From contig NZ_BMVG01000003.1 of the NCBI RefSeq assembly GCF_014650595.1, forward strand, positions 248,001 to 312,000: a stretch of 64,000 nt of DNA, read 5' to 3'. The notes below the pieces were generated by a model, which did not search any database, was not told the origin of the DNA, and saw only the letters and a list, made by a program, of their open reading frames with translations. Within the stretch, counting starts at the first letter, position 1, and each line of letters opens with the position of its first letter. Made by a program: the position numbers and the translations under genes. Positions 1-8,087 of this stretch are shown piece after piece. This DNA is from Streptomyces alanosinicus (lineage in GTDB: Bacteria > Actinomycetota > Actinomycetes > Streptomycetales > Streptomycetaceae).

Positions 1-329
1 ATGTGGATGTGGTGATCGATCCGATCGCCGGGGACTACCAGGAGCGCTCGCTGTCCGTGCTGCGGGACGGTGGCACGTTGATCACCCTCCCGGCCCGCGA
101 GACCGAGGCGCTCGCCTCGGCTGCGGCAGCGCGTTCCGTCCGCTCGGGCTTCATGCTGGTCGAGCCCGACCGGCGAGCGCTGCTGGCCATCACGGAGTTG
201 GTCGAGACCGGCAGGCTGAAGGTGCACGTCGACGCCGTCTTCCCGCTGGCGGACGCCGCCAAGGCCCATGAGCTCGGTGAAACCGGGAGGACCACGGGGA
301 AGTTGGTGCTCACCTGCCGTGGCAACTAG
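1..329 (+). CDS. NADP-dependent MDR-type oxidoreductase, C-terminal fragment
   Basis: The reading frame is open from the window edge, with codons in phase from base 3, and stops at TAG 327-329, so only about the last 108 residues are visible. The start VVIDPIAGDY and the ensuing RDGGTLITLP look like the late Rossmann strands of medium-chain dehydrogenases of the quinone oxidoreductase type. The end, VFPLADAAKAHELGETGRTTGKLVL, written here as VFPLADAAKAHE followed by TGRTTGKLVL, is the usual C-terminal cap of that family. Members reduce enones or quinones with NADPH in the cytoplasm. The substrate cannot be told from this fragment. The gene overlaps the next one by 11 bases, which suggests cotranscription with the exporter. 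Confidence 0.8.
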   Translation, partial: VDVVIDPIAGDYQERSLSVLRDGGTLITLPARETEALASAAAARSVRSGFMLVEPDRRALLAITELVETGRLKVHVDAVFPLADAAKAHELGETGRTTGKLVLTCRGN

Positions 330-1773
330 TCAGCAGTCGGCCGGCCCGGCGGCGGTGGCCTCGCAAGCTGACGCCGTTCCGTGGATGACGATCACGGTTG
401 TCCTGGCCGCCCTGTTCATGGCGGTGCTCGACTCGTTCATCGTGGTGGTCGCAGACCCCGCGATCGAAGCGGATCTGCATGCCTCCGCCGGTGATGTCCA
501 GTGGATTCTGGCGGGTTATCAGCTGAGTTACGCGGTCTTCATCATCACCGCCACACGCCTGGCCGACCTGTACGGCCGCAAGCGGATCTTCCTTCTCGGG
601 GTGGCCCTGTTCACTCTGGCATCGGTCGCTTGCGCGCTGTCACCGGGCGCGGGCAGCCTCATCGCCGCGCGTGTCTTCCAGGGTCTGGGGGCCGCCCTGA
701 TGGTTCCCCAGGTGTTCGCGTACGTCACGGTGCTGGTGCCGGCGGCGCGGCGGCACAGCGTGTACGGCGTGCTCGGCATCGTCATGGGTACGGCCACCAT
801 CGGCGGACAGCTCATCGGCGGACTGCTGATCGGCGCCGACCTGTTCGGCTCCGGCTGGCGCCTGGTGTTCTGGGTGAACGTGCCGATCGGAATCGTCCTG
901 TTCCTGCTCGCCCTGCGACATGTTCCGAAGACAGGCTCGGCCGCCTCGCGCAAGCTGGACATGCCCGGCGTCCTGGTGCTCAGCACGGCCCTGTTCCTCC
1001 TGGTGCTCCCGCTGATCCAGGGGCAGGAGGCAGGCTGGCCATGGTGGGTCTGGGCCTGCTTCGCGGGCAGCGCGGCCGCGTTCGGCTTGTTCGTCGCGAT
1101 CGAGCGGGGCCTGGAACGGCGGGGCGGGGATCCGCTGGTACCGCTGACGCTGTTCGGGCAGCGCTCGTTCTCGCTCGGGATCATTCTCGTCCTCGCCCTG
1201 TACGCGCTGATCTACTCGTACTACCTGGCCCTGTCGGTGACGATGCAGCAAGGCCTCACCATGTCGGCGCTCGGCGCGGGCCTGGTCTACGCGCCGGCGG
1301 CCACCGCGTTCTTCGTGTTCAGCATCGTGGCGAGCCGGACCATCCCGAAATACGGACGGCGTGTCCTTGAGATCGGGGCGGTCATCCTGGCGAGCGGTTA
1401 CCTGGCGACCGGCCTCCTGCTGGTGTCCGGCCCGCGGATCACTCCGCTGCTCGTGATCCCCACCCTCGTGCTGCAGAGCGTCGGTGGCGGACTGGTCATC
1501 ACGCCGGCGCTCAACGCGGTGCTGAGCCGCGTCGAGCCGGAGTCGGCCGGTGTCGCGTCAGGGGTCCTGTCCACGGCCCAGCAGTGTGGCGGAGCGCTGG
1601 GCGTCGCGGCTGTGGGTGCGGTCTTCTTCGGCTCGTTCCGTCCCGCGGCGGTCGGCCGGGTTGCCGCCGCCGGCCACGCCTTCGCCGTCGCGTCCTTCGC
1701 GGTGTTCGTCATCGCTGTCATCGCGGCCATGATCGTCTTCCTTCTGCCGAAGGAGCCGACGGCAAAGGCCTGA
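319..1773 (+). CDS. MFS transporter, DHA2 (14-TM) drug exporter family
   Basis: The product is a 484-residue polytopic membrane protein with a short Ala/Ser-rich N-terminus followed by about 14 hydrophobic segments, as in DHA2 proton-antiport multidrug exporters. The motif-A-like loop RLADLYGRKR after TM2 and the glycine-rich motif C around GTATIGGQLIGG after TM4 are visible. GTG 319 is chosen because it keeps the residues before TM1 and overlaps the upstream stop (327-329). An in-frame GTG/ATG further upstream would run deeper into the oxidoreductase, and ATG 385 would start inside TM1. The likely role is export of a toxic small molecule. The pairing with an oxidoreductase suggests modification plus efflux, but no substrate can be named. 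Confidence 0.85.
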   Translation: MATSQQSAGPAAVASQADAVPWMTITVVLAALFMAVLDSFIVVVADPAIEADLHASAGDVQWILAGYQLSYAVFIITATRLADLYGRKRIFLLGVALFTLASVACALSPGAGSLIAARVFQGLGAALMVPQVFAYVTVLVPAARRHSVYGVLGIVMGTATIGGQLIGGLLIGADLFGSGWRLVFWVNVPIGIVLFLLALRHVPKTGSAASRKLDMPGVLVLSTALFLLVLPLIQGQEAGWPWWVWACFAGSAAAFGLFVAIERGLERRGGDPLVPLTLFGQRSFSLGIILVLALYALIYSYYLALSVTMQQGLTMSALGAGLVYAPAATAFFVFSIVASRTIPKYGRRVLEIGAVILASGYLATGLLLVSGPRITPLLVIPTLVLQSVGGGLVITPALNAVLSRVEPESAGVASGVLSTAQQCGGALGVAAVGAVFFGSFRPAAVGRVAAAGHAFAVASFAVFVIAVIAAMIVFLLPKEPTAKA

Positions 1774-1895
1774 GCGCGAGGATCACCGGCTGCGAACGCG
1801 TCGTCCTGTTGATGCGCGCGCTTCGGTGATCCGCCGCGGTCCGCCGGGCTGTGCTACGGTTCCGGGGTTGCAGTTGTGGTACCCATGAACCTATG

Positions 1896-1940
1896 TGCGC
1901 CTGACAGGAATGTTTCCCCTTCAGGCGCATTATTTGTTTC
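1896..1940 (+). promoter_or_regulatory. Hairpin with T-rich tail in the cold-shock gene leader
   Basis: Perfect 9-bp arms TGCGCCTGA (1896-1904) and TCAGGCGCA (1921-1929) enclose a 16-base loop. The loop can itself pair GGAA with TTCC. The T-rich run TTATTTGTTT follows directly. The structure lies about 55 bases before the csp start codon, inside a leader of more than 100 bases if a TACGGT -10-like box at 1855-1860 is used. It could be an attenuator or a temperature-responsive leader. It could also be a terminator for the upstream MFS gene. Confidence 0.5.
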
Positions 1941-1984
1941 CGGCATCTCCGGATGGGGCCTCTGCCTACAGATCGGAGAAAGTC

Positions 1985-2188
1985 ATGGCACAGGGAACCG
2001 TGAAGTGGTTCAACTCTGAAAAGGGTTTCGGCTTCATCGCGCAGGACGGCGGCGGCCCCGACGTCTTCGCCCACTACTCGAACATCGCGACCCAGGGCTT
2101 CCGTGAGCTGCAGGAGGGCCAGCGGGTCTCCTTCGACGTCACGCAGGGCCAGAAGGGCCCGCAGGCGGAGAACATCCTCCCCGCCTGA
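1985..2188 (+). CDS. Cold-shock protein, CspA family
   Basis: This is a 67-residue single cold-shock domain. The start [18 protein letters not shown] carries RNP1 (KGFGFI) and the later DVFAHYS carries RNP2, the aromatic strand surfaces that bind single-stranded nucleic acid. These proteins act as cytoplasmic RNA chaperones that melt secondary structure and often permit transcription antitermination. ATG 1985 is preceded by GGAGAAAG and gives the standard family length. Longer in-frame starts would add an untypical N-terminus. A strong terminator follows, so the gene is monocistronic. It is next to a DEAD-box helicase, a common functional partner in RNA remodelling. Confidence 0.96.
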   Translation: MAQGTVKWFNSEKGFGFIAQDGGGPDVFAHYSNIATQGFRELQEGQRVSFDVTQGQKGPQAENILPA

Positions 2189-2210
2189 TCGCCGGACGCG
2201 TATCCGCTCA

Positions 2211-2250
2211 CCGGGGTCCGCACCGTCACGGTGCGGACCCCGGTTTGTGC
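2211..2250 (+). terminator. Strong intrinsic terminator after csp
   Basis: A perfect 15-bp stem (2211-2225 with 2229-2243) closes a 3-base loop and is followed by TTTGTGCTGTTT. It separates the cold-shock gene from the helicase gene, whose RBS lies just downstream. Confidence 0.9.
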
Positions 2251-2277
2251 TGTTTCCAGGAAGGCAGAGACAACCGC

Positions 2278-4017
2278 ATGTCCCGCAGACCCCAGAAGTC
2301 GAACCGGCGCGCCTCGTCGCCGCCACCGTCCGCGTCGTCACCCAGGGAATTCCGGCTGCCGGAAAGCACGACGCCCGCGCTTCCCGCCGTCGAGGACTTC
2401 GCCGGTCTGGACATGCCCGCAGGACTGCTCAAGACCCTCACCGCGCAGGGCGTCACCACGCCTTTCCCCATCCAGGCCGCCACGCTGCCGAACTCGCTCG
2501 CCGGCCGTGACCTGCTGGGCCGCGGACGCACCGGCTCCGGCAAGACACTCGCGTTCGGGCTGGCGCTGCTGGCCCGCACGGCCGGACTGCGCGCGGAGCC
2601 CAAGGCACCCCTCGCCCTCGTCCTGGTGCCCACCCGCGAACTCGCCCAGCAGGTGACGGACGCGCTGACCCCCTACGCGACGGCGGTGAACCTCAGGCTG
2701 GCCACCGTGGTCGGCGGCCTGTCCATCACCAAGCAGGCCGCCACGCTCCGGCGCGGCGCCGAGGTGCTCGTGGCGACTCCGGGCCGGCTCAACGACCTCG
2801 TGGAGCGTGGGGACTGCGTACTCGGCGACGTACACATCACGGTGCTGGACGAAGCCGACCAGATGACCGACATGGGCTTCCTGCCGCAGATCACCAAGGT
2901 GATCCAGCAGGTACGGCCCGACGGGCAGCGCATGCTCTTCTCGGCCACCCTGGACCGCAACATCGACCGCCTGGTGCAGCGCTTTCTGACCGACCCCGTG
3001 GTGCACTCCGTGGACCCGTCCGCGGGAGCGGTGACCACGATGGAGCACCATGTGCTCCACATCCAGGACGAGACCGACAAGAAGGCCGTCACCACGCGCA
3101 TCGCGGCCCGTGACGGCCGGGTCATCCTCTTCCTGGACACCAAGAGGTCCGCCGACCGGCTCGCCAAGCGGCTGCTGGCCGTCGGTGTCCGTGCCGCGGC
3201 ACTGCACGGCGGCCGCTCCCAGCCGCAGCGCAACCGCACCCTGGAACAGTTCAAGAACGGCCAGGTCACCGCGTTGGTGGCGACGAACGTCGCGGCCCGG
3301 GGCATACATGTCGACGACCTCGACCTCGTCGTGAACGTCGATCCCCCCGCCGACCACAAGGACTACCTCCACCGGGGCGGCCGCACGGCCCGTGCCGGCG
3401 GCTCCGGCAGCGTGGTCACGCTGGTCCTGCCGGAGCAGAAGCGGGACGTCACCCGGCTCATGTCGGACGCGGGCATCCGCCCCCGCACGGCCCGCGTCAC
3501 ATCGAGCGACCCGGAACTGGCCACCATCACCGGCGCCCGCGAGCCTGCCGGCGTCCCCGTCACCATCGAGGTCCCCCAGCCGACGACGGCGCCGGGGGAC
3601 CGCCCGGACCAGAAGGCCGGCGCCGAGCGCGGCAGGCGGTCCGGCCGCCGACGCCGAAACGGCGGCGGGCCCGCAGCCGCGGCAGGCGCCGCCACCAGGA
3701 CGGGTGGCCGGGGCCCGGACTCCCGGTCGGCCGCCGGAGCGGCAGCGGCCGGTGGTACGTCCGCGAGCGGCGGTGGCCGCGGTTCTGCCCGCCGGGCGGG
3801 AACCGCCGGGGCCACGGGTGGCGCCGGCGGCGCGGGCGGCCGCGGCTCCGACCGCCAGGCGACGGCCGGTGCGGCCGGCGGAGCCTCGGGCGGCAAGGAC
3901 GCGCGCGCATCCCGCCGGCGAACCGCGGGCGGCGGAGCCTCGGGCGGCGCTGCCGGCACCGGCGGCCGCGGCTCCGACCGCCGCGGCGGCCGTGCACGGG
4001 GACGGGTCGGCAACTGA
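2278..4017 (+). CDS. DEAD-box ATP-dependent RNA helicase
   Basis: A 579-residue protein with the complete helicase core: motif I RTGSGKT (84-90), Ia PTRELAQQ (118-125), Ib TPGR (167-170), motif II DEAD (191-194), SAT (222-224), motif V around ATNVAARGIHVDD and motif VI HRGGRTAR (365-372). It unwinds short RNA duplexes with ATP, probably in ribosome assembly or mRNA turnover at low temperature. Residues from about 440 to the end form a low-complexity Gly/Ala/Arg tail with scattered RGS/RGG-like units, likely a nonspecific RNA-binding region. ATG 2278 follows an AGGAAGG sequence after the csp terminator, so it may have its own promoter within or before csp. A hairpin terminator lies downstream. 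Confidence 0.95.
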   Translation: MSRRPQKSNRRASSPPPSASSPREFRLPESTTPALPAVEDFAGLDMPAGLLKTLTAQGVTTPFPIQAATLPNSLAGRDLLGRGRTGSGKTLAFGLALLARTAGLRAEPKAPLALVLVPTRELAQQVTDALTPYATAVNLRLATVVGGLSITKQAATLRRGAEVLVATPGRLNDLVERGDCVLGDVHITVLDEADQMTDMGFLPQITKVIQQVRPDGQRMLFSATLDRNIDRLVQRFLTDPVVHSVDPSAGAVTTMEHHVLHIQDETDKKAVTTRIAARDGRVILFLDTKRSADRLAKRLLAVGVRAAALHGGRSQPQRNRTLEQFKNGQVTALVATNVAARGIHVDDLDLVVNVDPPADHKDYLHRGGRTARAGGSGSVVTLVLPEQKRDVTRLMSDAGIRPRTARVTSSDPELATITGAREPAGVPVTIEVPQPTTAPGDRPDQKAGAERGRRSGRRRRNGGGPAAAAGAATRTGGRGPDSRSAAGAAAAGGTSASGGGRGSARRAGTAGATGGAGGAGGRGSDRQATAGAAGGASGGKDARASRRRTAGGGASGGAAGTGGRGSDRRGGRARGRVGN

Positions 4018-4040
4018 CCGGCCGTGCGCCACGCAACGAC

Positions 4041-4090
4041 AGTGCCGGTCGCAGCCCGCAACAAGTGGCTGTGACCGGCACTTTCGTCTT
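4041..4090 (+). terminator. Terminator after the DEAD-box gene
   Basis: Arms AGTGCCGGTC (4041-4050) and GACCGGCACT (4073-4082) pair perfectly, an inner CAGCC/GGCTG stem can extend them, and TTCGTCTT follows. Confidence 0.8.
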
Positions 4091-4175
4091 CAGGTGCAGG
4101 TAGACCGACCGCAGGTGTTCCGCTCGGCTTCGATCTACCCGGCGCCGATCCGCTCGGCTTCGATCCGCTCGGCTG

Positions 4176-4805
4176 TCAGCCGTGCCGCCGCAGCCCGTCG
4201 CGCAGCAGGTCGAATGCCCGCTCGGCCGCGCGGACGGCCTTAGGGTGGTGCTCTTCGGCGGTGGCGCCGTCCGCCAGGAACTCCTGGTTCATGACCGCCA
4301 GTTCCCGCTGCACCACGATCACCTGGGCGGCGACGAGCCGCGCGTCGAGCGGATCCAGCCCCGCCTCCCGCAGCGCCTCGGTCAGCGCGTCGGTCCCGCG
4401 TGCCGTGTACCGGGTCAGCCGCGCCGCCAGGCTCTCGGTCTCGAAGACCATCCGCAGGAACGCCATGACCTCGGGGTCGTCGCACAGGCCGGTGTTCGGA
4501 TCGCGGCGCGCCAGGGCGTCGAGCAGGGCCGCCCGCAGCGCCTCCAGCGGCGGCTGTCCGGCCGGCCGGGCGCGCACGATCCGGGCCGCTTCGCCCTCGT
4601 GGTCGGCGAACCGGTGCAGCACGAGGTCTTCCTTGCTCGGGAAGTACGCGAAGAGGGTCCGCCGGGAGACCTCCGCCGCCTGAGCGATCTCGGTGATCGA
4701 GACCTGGTCGAAGCCCTTGTCGAGGAAGAGGCGGATCGCCGTCGCCGAGACCGACTCCCGGGTGCGTTCCTTCTTGCGTTCCCGCAGGCCCATCTGCTGA
4801 TCCAT
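4176..4805 (-). CDS. TetR/AcrR-family transcriptional repressor
   Basis: A 209-residue regulator. A basic N-terminus (RERKKERTRESV) leads into the TetR helix-turn-helix around residues 32-55, where ITEIAQAAEVSRRTLFAYFP is the recognisable DNA-binding core. The remaining helices form the ligand and dimerisation domain with no nameable ligand. It is transcribed divergently from the flavin monooxygenase, about 70 bases away. Two palindromes fill the intergenic space, so it very likely represses itself and the monooxygenase and is released by the monooxygenase substrate or a related aromatic. ATG 4805 is used; a second in-frame ATG four codons in is possible. Confidence 0.93.
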   Translation of the reverse strand: MDQQMGLRERKKERTRESVSATAIRLFLDKGFDQVSITEIAQAAEVSRRTLFAYFPSKEDLVLHRFADHEGEAARIVRARPAGQPPLEALRAALLDALARRDPNTGLCDDPEVMAFLRMVFETESLAARLTRYTARGTDALTEALREAGLDPLDARLVAAQVIVVQRELAVMNQEFLADGATAEEHHPKAVRAAERAFDLLRDGLRRHG

Positions 4806-4808
4806 GCG

Positions 4809-4850
4809 CTCAGTCTACCCCGTGGTAGACTGAGTGCAGATTTGCACTCA
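4809..4850. promoter_or_regulatory. Two overlapping palindromic operators between TetR and monooxygenase genes
   Basis: Site 1 has 11-bp arms CTCAGTCTACC (4809-4819) and GGTAGACTGAG (4824-4834) around a 4-base spacer. Site 2 has 8-bp arms TGAGTGCA (4831-4838) and TGCACTCA (4843-4850) around GATT. The sites share TGAG at 4831-4834. They sit immediately upstream of the tetR start and 26 bases before the monooxygenase ATG, as expected for TetR-family binding sites that block both promoters. Confidence 0.8.
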
Positions 4851-4875
4851 GTTCCCTTTCTTATCGGAGGTCGTC

Positions 4876-6342
4876 ATGCGGACCGAGGTCGTCGTCGTGG
4901 GAGCGGGCCCGACCGGGCTGATGCTGGCGTACGAGCTGACCCTGGCCGGGATACCGGTCGTCGTCATGGAGAAGCAGCGCACCCCCGGCACCCAGTCCCG
5001 GGCGGGCGGACTCCAGCCGCGCACCGCCGAAGTGCTCGATCTGCGCGGCCTGCTGGAGCCGCTGCTCGCGCGGGAACCGTCCGGGAAGACCAGCGGCGGG
5101 CACTTCGCCACCCTGCCGGTCGAGCTGGACTGCCGCCCCTGGCGCACCCGCTACCCCCACCCGGTCAGGCTTGCGCAGAAACGGCTGGAGGCCCACCTCG
5201 AAGGGCTCCTCGGCGAGCGGGGCGTGCCCGTGCTCCGCGGCCATGAGCTGACGGCGCTCGCGCAGGACACGGAGGGGGTCACGGCTGAGTGGCACGCGGA
5301 CGGCACCCCGGGCGGCGGTGAGATCCGGGGCCGCTACCTCGTCGCGTGCGACGGCGGACACAGCACGGTCCGCCGGCTGCTGGGCGTCCCCTTCCCCGGC
5401 CGGGGAAGCCGGACGTCCATGGTGGCGGCGGACCTCACCCTCGCCGCCCGGTCCGCGGCGGTTCCCACCGAGGAGGGACACTTCAGCCGGTACCCCCGGT
5501 CGGCCGGCGGCTTCCTCACGATCCTGCACCCCATCGGGCCGGACCAGTACCGGCTGCTGTTCGGCAGGCCCTCCGGAGACGGTCCGGACCGCGAGGCGCC
5601 GGTCCGCGCCGACGAGGTCCGCGAGGCGCTGCACGCGGTGTACGGCCCCGAGACGGAACTGGGCGAACTGCGCGCCGCCTCCCGGTTCGGCGACGCCGTG
5701 CGCCAGGTCGAGCGCTATCGCGAGGGCCGGGTGTTCTTCGCCGGGGACGCGGCGCACATCCACATGCCGATCGGCGGCCAGGGCATCAACCTGGGCGTCC
5801 AGGACGCGGTCAACCTGGGCTGGAAGCTCGCCGGCACCCTTCGCGGCTGGGCGCCCGCCGGTCTGCTCGACACCTACCACGAGGAACGGCACCCGGCCGC
5901 CGCACGCGTGCTGCGCTCCACCCGCGCCCAGGGCGTGATCATGAACCCCGGCCGGGACGAGGAGATCGGCACGGTCCGCGAGCTGGTGACCGAACTACTG
6001 CACCTGCCCGATACCAACCGGTACATCGCAGGCATGATGTCCGGCCTGGACCTCCAGTACCCCGGCGTCGGCCCCCGGCTCATCGACGTGGACCTGACCA
6101 CCGAGGACGGTCCGACCCGGGCCAGCCGGCTGATGCACTCCGGCCGGGGCCTGCTGCTCTCCCTCGACGGCAGGCGACGGTCGGTCGGCGACCGCACCGA
6201 CCGGGTCGACCACATCATGGCGAAGACCGACGAGGACCTCGACGGCGCCGGCGCCCTCCTGATCCGCCCCGACGGCTACCTCGCCTGGGCCGACACCGCC
6301 GACACCCCCCTCGACACGGCCCTCACACGCTGGTTCGGCTAG
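4876..6342 (+). CDS. FAD-dependent aromatic monooxygenase (class A, rifampicin-monooxygenase-like)
   Basis: A 488-residue flavoprotein. The Rossmann GxGxxG is VGAGPTG at residues 8-14, a central DG motif is in ACDGGHSTVRR, and the second FAD-binding GD motif is FFAGDAAHIHMP near residue 288, followed by GGQGINLGVQDA. This is the p-hydroxybenzoate hydroxylase fold used by aromatic hydroxylases, including tetracycline- and rifampicin-inactivating enzymes. It should insert one oxygen atom using NAD(P)H and O2 in the cytoplasm. ATG 4876 has the RBS TCGGAGG. It is the presumed target of the divergent TetR. The MITE begins at its stop codon. The exact substrate is unknown; a resistance or polyketide-tailoring role is inference. 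Confidence 0.9.
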   Translation: MRTEVVVVGAGPTGLMLAYELTLAGIPVVVMEKQRTPGTQSRAGGLQPRTAEVLDLRGLLEPLLAREPSGKTSGGHFATLPVELDCRPWRTRYPHPVRLAQKRLEAHLEGLLGERGVPVLRGHELTALAQDTEGVTAEWHADGTPGGGEIRGRYLVACDGGHSTVRRLLGVPFPGRGSRTSMVAADLTLAARSAAVPTEEGHFSRYPRSAGGFLTILHPIGPDQYRLLFGRPSGDGPDREAPVRADEVREALHAVYGPETELGELRAASRFGDAVRQVERYREGRVFFAGDAAHIHMPIGGQGINLGVQDAVNLGWKLAGTLRGWAPAGLLDTYHEERHPAAARVLRSTRAQGVIMNPGRDEEIGTVRELVTELLHLPDTNRYIAGMMSGLDLQYPGVGPRLIDVDLTTEDGPTRASRLMHSGRGLLLSLDGRRRSVGDRTDRVDHIMAKTDEDLDGAGALLIRPDGYLAWADTADTPLDTALTRWFG

Positions 6343-6544
6343 GGCGTGTTGCGAAAGTCCCGTCGTCCGCCCGGAGGGCGGGCCGAGCGGCGTCCGGTGC
6401 GTGCTCTGGGGGTCCCCCCGGCCGGAGGCTGGGGGAGTGTCGGGCGGAAGCCCTCGTACGGGTTGTACGTGGGTTATCGCCCGGTGCGGCGAGAGTGCGT
6501 GCCAGGCGTCGGGCGGCAGGCGGGACTCTCGCAACACGCCCTAG
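6339..6544. mobile_element. MITE-like element with 24-bp inverted ends
   Basis: Ends 6339-6362 (CTAGGGCGTGTTGCGA followed by AAGTCCCG) and 6521-6544 are inverted copies with a single mismatch in 24 bases. The roughly 200-bp body has no ORF that looks coding. It contains a strong GC hairpin at 6413-6436 (TCCCCCCGGCC opposite GGCTGGGGGA). Both ends carry CTAG, so a TA (or CTAG) target duplication, as used by IS630/Tc1-type transposases, is likely. I recall similar dispersed elements in other Streptomyces genomes. It would need a transposase supplied elsewhere. Confidence 0.8.
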
Positions 6545-6587
6545 GCCTCACCGGATCGGCCGCGAACGGACAGGCGGCCGGTCGGGA

Positions 6588-8087
6588 TCACCCGGCCGCG
6601 CAGGACGCTCCGTTGAGGGTGAAGGCTTGGGGTGGGCGGTTCTTGTTCTGCCAGGTGCCGATGAAGCCGAAGGAGACGGTGCCGTGGGCGGCGACGGTTC
6701 TGTTGTAGTCGGCGGCGGTGGCGGTGACGTCGGGGCCGTCCTGGTGGGCGGTGGCGTCCCAGATCTGGCCGAGCTGCTGGCCGTCGGGGAAGGCCCAGGA
6801 GACCTGCCAGTCGCGCAGGGGCCGGTCGGTGGTGACGTTGACGGTGGCCTGGAAGCCGTCGGGCCACTGGTTGACGAGTTCGTAGGCGACCCGGCAGGTC
6901 GCGGCGGGGGCGGCGCGGGTGCTGCCGGGGCCGGGCCCGGGTGTGGGCGAGGAGGTGCCCTGCGGCTCGGGGTCGGGGTCCCGGCGGCCGGAGCCGGCCG
7001 TCGTACGGGCCGCGGAGGGGGTGGGGGCGGAGGCCGGCGGCGCGGCGGACTGCCGGGGGGTGGTGCGGGGGACGCTCGGGTCGGCGACCGGCTGACTGTC
7101 GTCGTGGGCGACGGTGTCGTCGCGGGCGACCGCGGTGTCGTCGCCCGAGCCGCCGAACGGCATCATCGACACGCCGAGGGCGAGCGCGGACAGCAGCACG
7201 GCGGCGGCGAGCAGCCCGCCGCGCAGGACGCGGCTGCGACCGGTGCCCTCCGCCGGATCGTCGGGGCCGGCGGCGGCACCGGCGGGGCGACCCGCGCCGA
7301 GCCGGACCTCGGCGGCGCGGCGCCGGCGTTCCAGGTAGGCGAGTCCGCCCCAGCCGATCACCCCGCCGGCCAGCGCGGCGGGCAGCCCCCCACCGTGCAG
7401 GCGCAGACAGGCGGCGGCCTCGGCGCAGGGCACACAGGTCGCGAGGTGCCGGGAGAGGTCGTCGGGGGTGTCGGCGGCGGGCGAGCGGGTGACCGCGTCC
7501 AGCAGCCTTGCGTAGGGGCGGCACCGCTCGTCCAGCGGGCTGTCGAGGTGGGCGCGGTGACAGCGGTCCCGGAACAGGGTGCGCACCTGGGCGAGTTCGC
7601 CGGCGGCGGTGGCCGGGTCCAGGCCGAGCCGGCGGGCGACGGCGGGCAGGGGCAGCGCCTCCACCTCGGCCAGCCACAGCAGCGCGGCGTCGGCCTCCTG
7701 CAGATCCCTCAGGCCGCGCAGCGCGACCGGGCGCCCCAGCGGCCGGCCCGTATAACGGGCGGCGTTGCCGGAGTTGAGCCACAGCCGGAGGTCGGGGTCG
7801 AGCGTGTGGCCCCGCCCGTCGGCCTCCCAGGCCGCGGCGGTGTCGCGTACGGCGGTGAGCAGCGCCGGGATGGTGGGCAGCCGGGAGGTGCGGCGGCCCG
7901 CACCGCGCACATGGGTGCGTGCGGCGGCGCGGACCTCGCGCATGCCGAGCGTGAAGGCCTCGGTCGCCAGTTGATGGGCTGTCAGGGACCCGGAGGTGCA
8001 CAGGTCCGCGTAGCTGAGCACCGCGTCCCAGCCCTCCGAGAACAGCGCGGTCTCGGTGGCGTCCTTGGGGGTCGGCAGGTCGGGCAT
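6588..8087 (-). CDS. ECF-sigma-like, zinc-finger, membrane-anchored protein with C-terminal CBM2
   Basis: A 499-residue chimeric protein. Residues 12-60 resemble ECF sigma region 2 and 135-180 resemble region 4 with a helix-turn-helix. Residues 214-221 form an HxxxCxxC zinc-binding motif (HLATCVPC) like anti-sigma zinc fingers. One clear membrane segment spans about 291-309, and a weaker hydrophobic stretch lies at 235-251. A Thr/Pro/Ser/Asp linker (310-397) leads to a family 2 carbohydrate-binding module, 398-496, with bracketing cysteines C398/C496 and tryptophans W408, W427, W431, W443 and W479. The CBM should lie outside the cell and bind cellulose, chitin or xylan. The inner part could sense or transmit this. 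ATG 8087 was taken as the start. Function is inferred only from domain order. Confidence 0.75.
   Translation of the reverse strand: MPDLPTPKDATETALFSEGWDAVLSYADLCTSGSLTAHQLATEAFTLGMREVRAAARTHVRGAGRRTSRLPTIPALLTAVRDTAAAWEADGRGHTLDPDLRLWLNSGNAARYTGRPLGRPVALRGLRDLQEADAALLWLAEVEALPLPAVARRLGLDPATAAGELAQVRTLFRDRCHRAHLDSPLDERCRPYARLLDAVTRSPAADTPDDLSRHLATCVPCAEAAACLRLHGGGLPAALAGGVIGWGGLAYLERRRRAAEVRLGAGRPAGAAAGPDDPAEGTGRSRVLRGGLLAAAVLLSALALGVSMMPFGGSGDDTAVARDDTVAHDDSQPVADPSVPRTTPRQSAAPPASAPTPSAARTTAGSGRRDPDPEPQGTSSPTPGPGPGSTRAAPAATCRVAYELVNQWPDGFQATVNVTTDRPLRDWQVSWAFPDGQQLGQIWDATAHQDGPDVTATAADYNRTVAAHGTVSFGFIGTWQNKNRPPQAFTLNGASCAAG

Noticed and set aside
1780..1832. GGATCACC/GGTGATCC inverted repeat as a terminator for the MFS gene
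   Set aside because: The 8-bp arms are 37 bases apart without a T-tract; too weak to call.
2338..4032. 564-residue minus-strand frame
   Set aside because: It mirrors the DEAD-box helicase gene and shows no recognisable motifs.
6361..6520. Coding content within the MITE
   Set aside because: Frames through it are short or are extensions of shadows; no transposase motif was seen.
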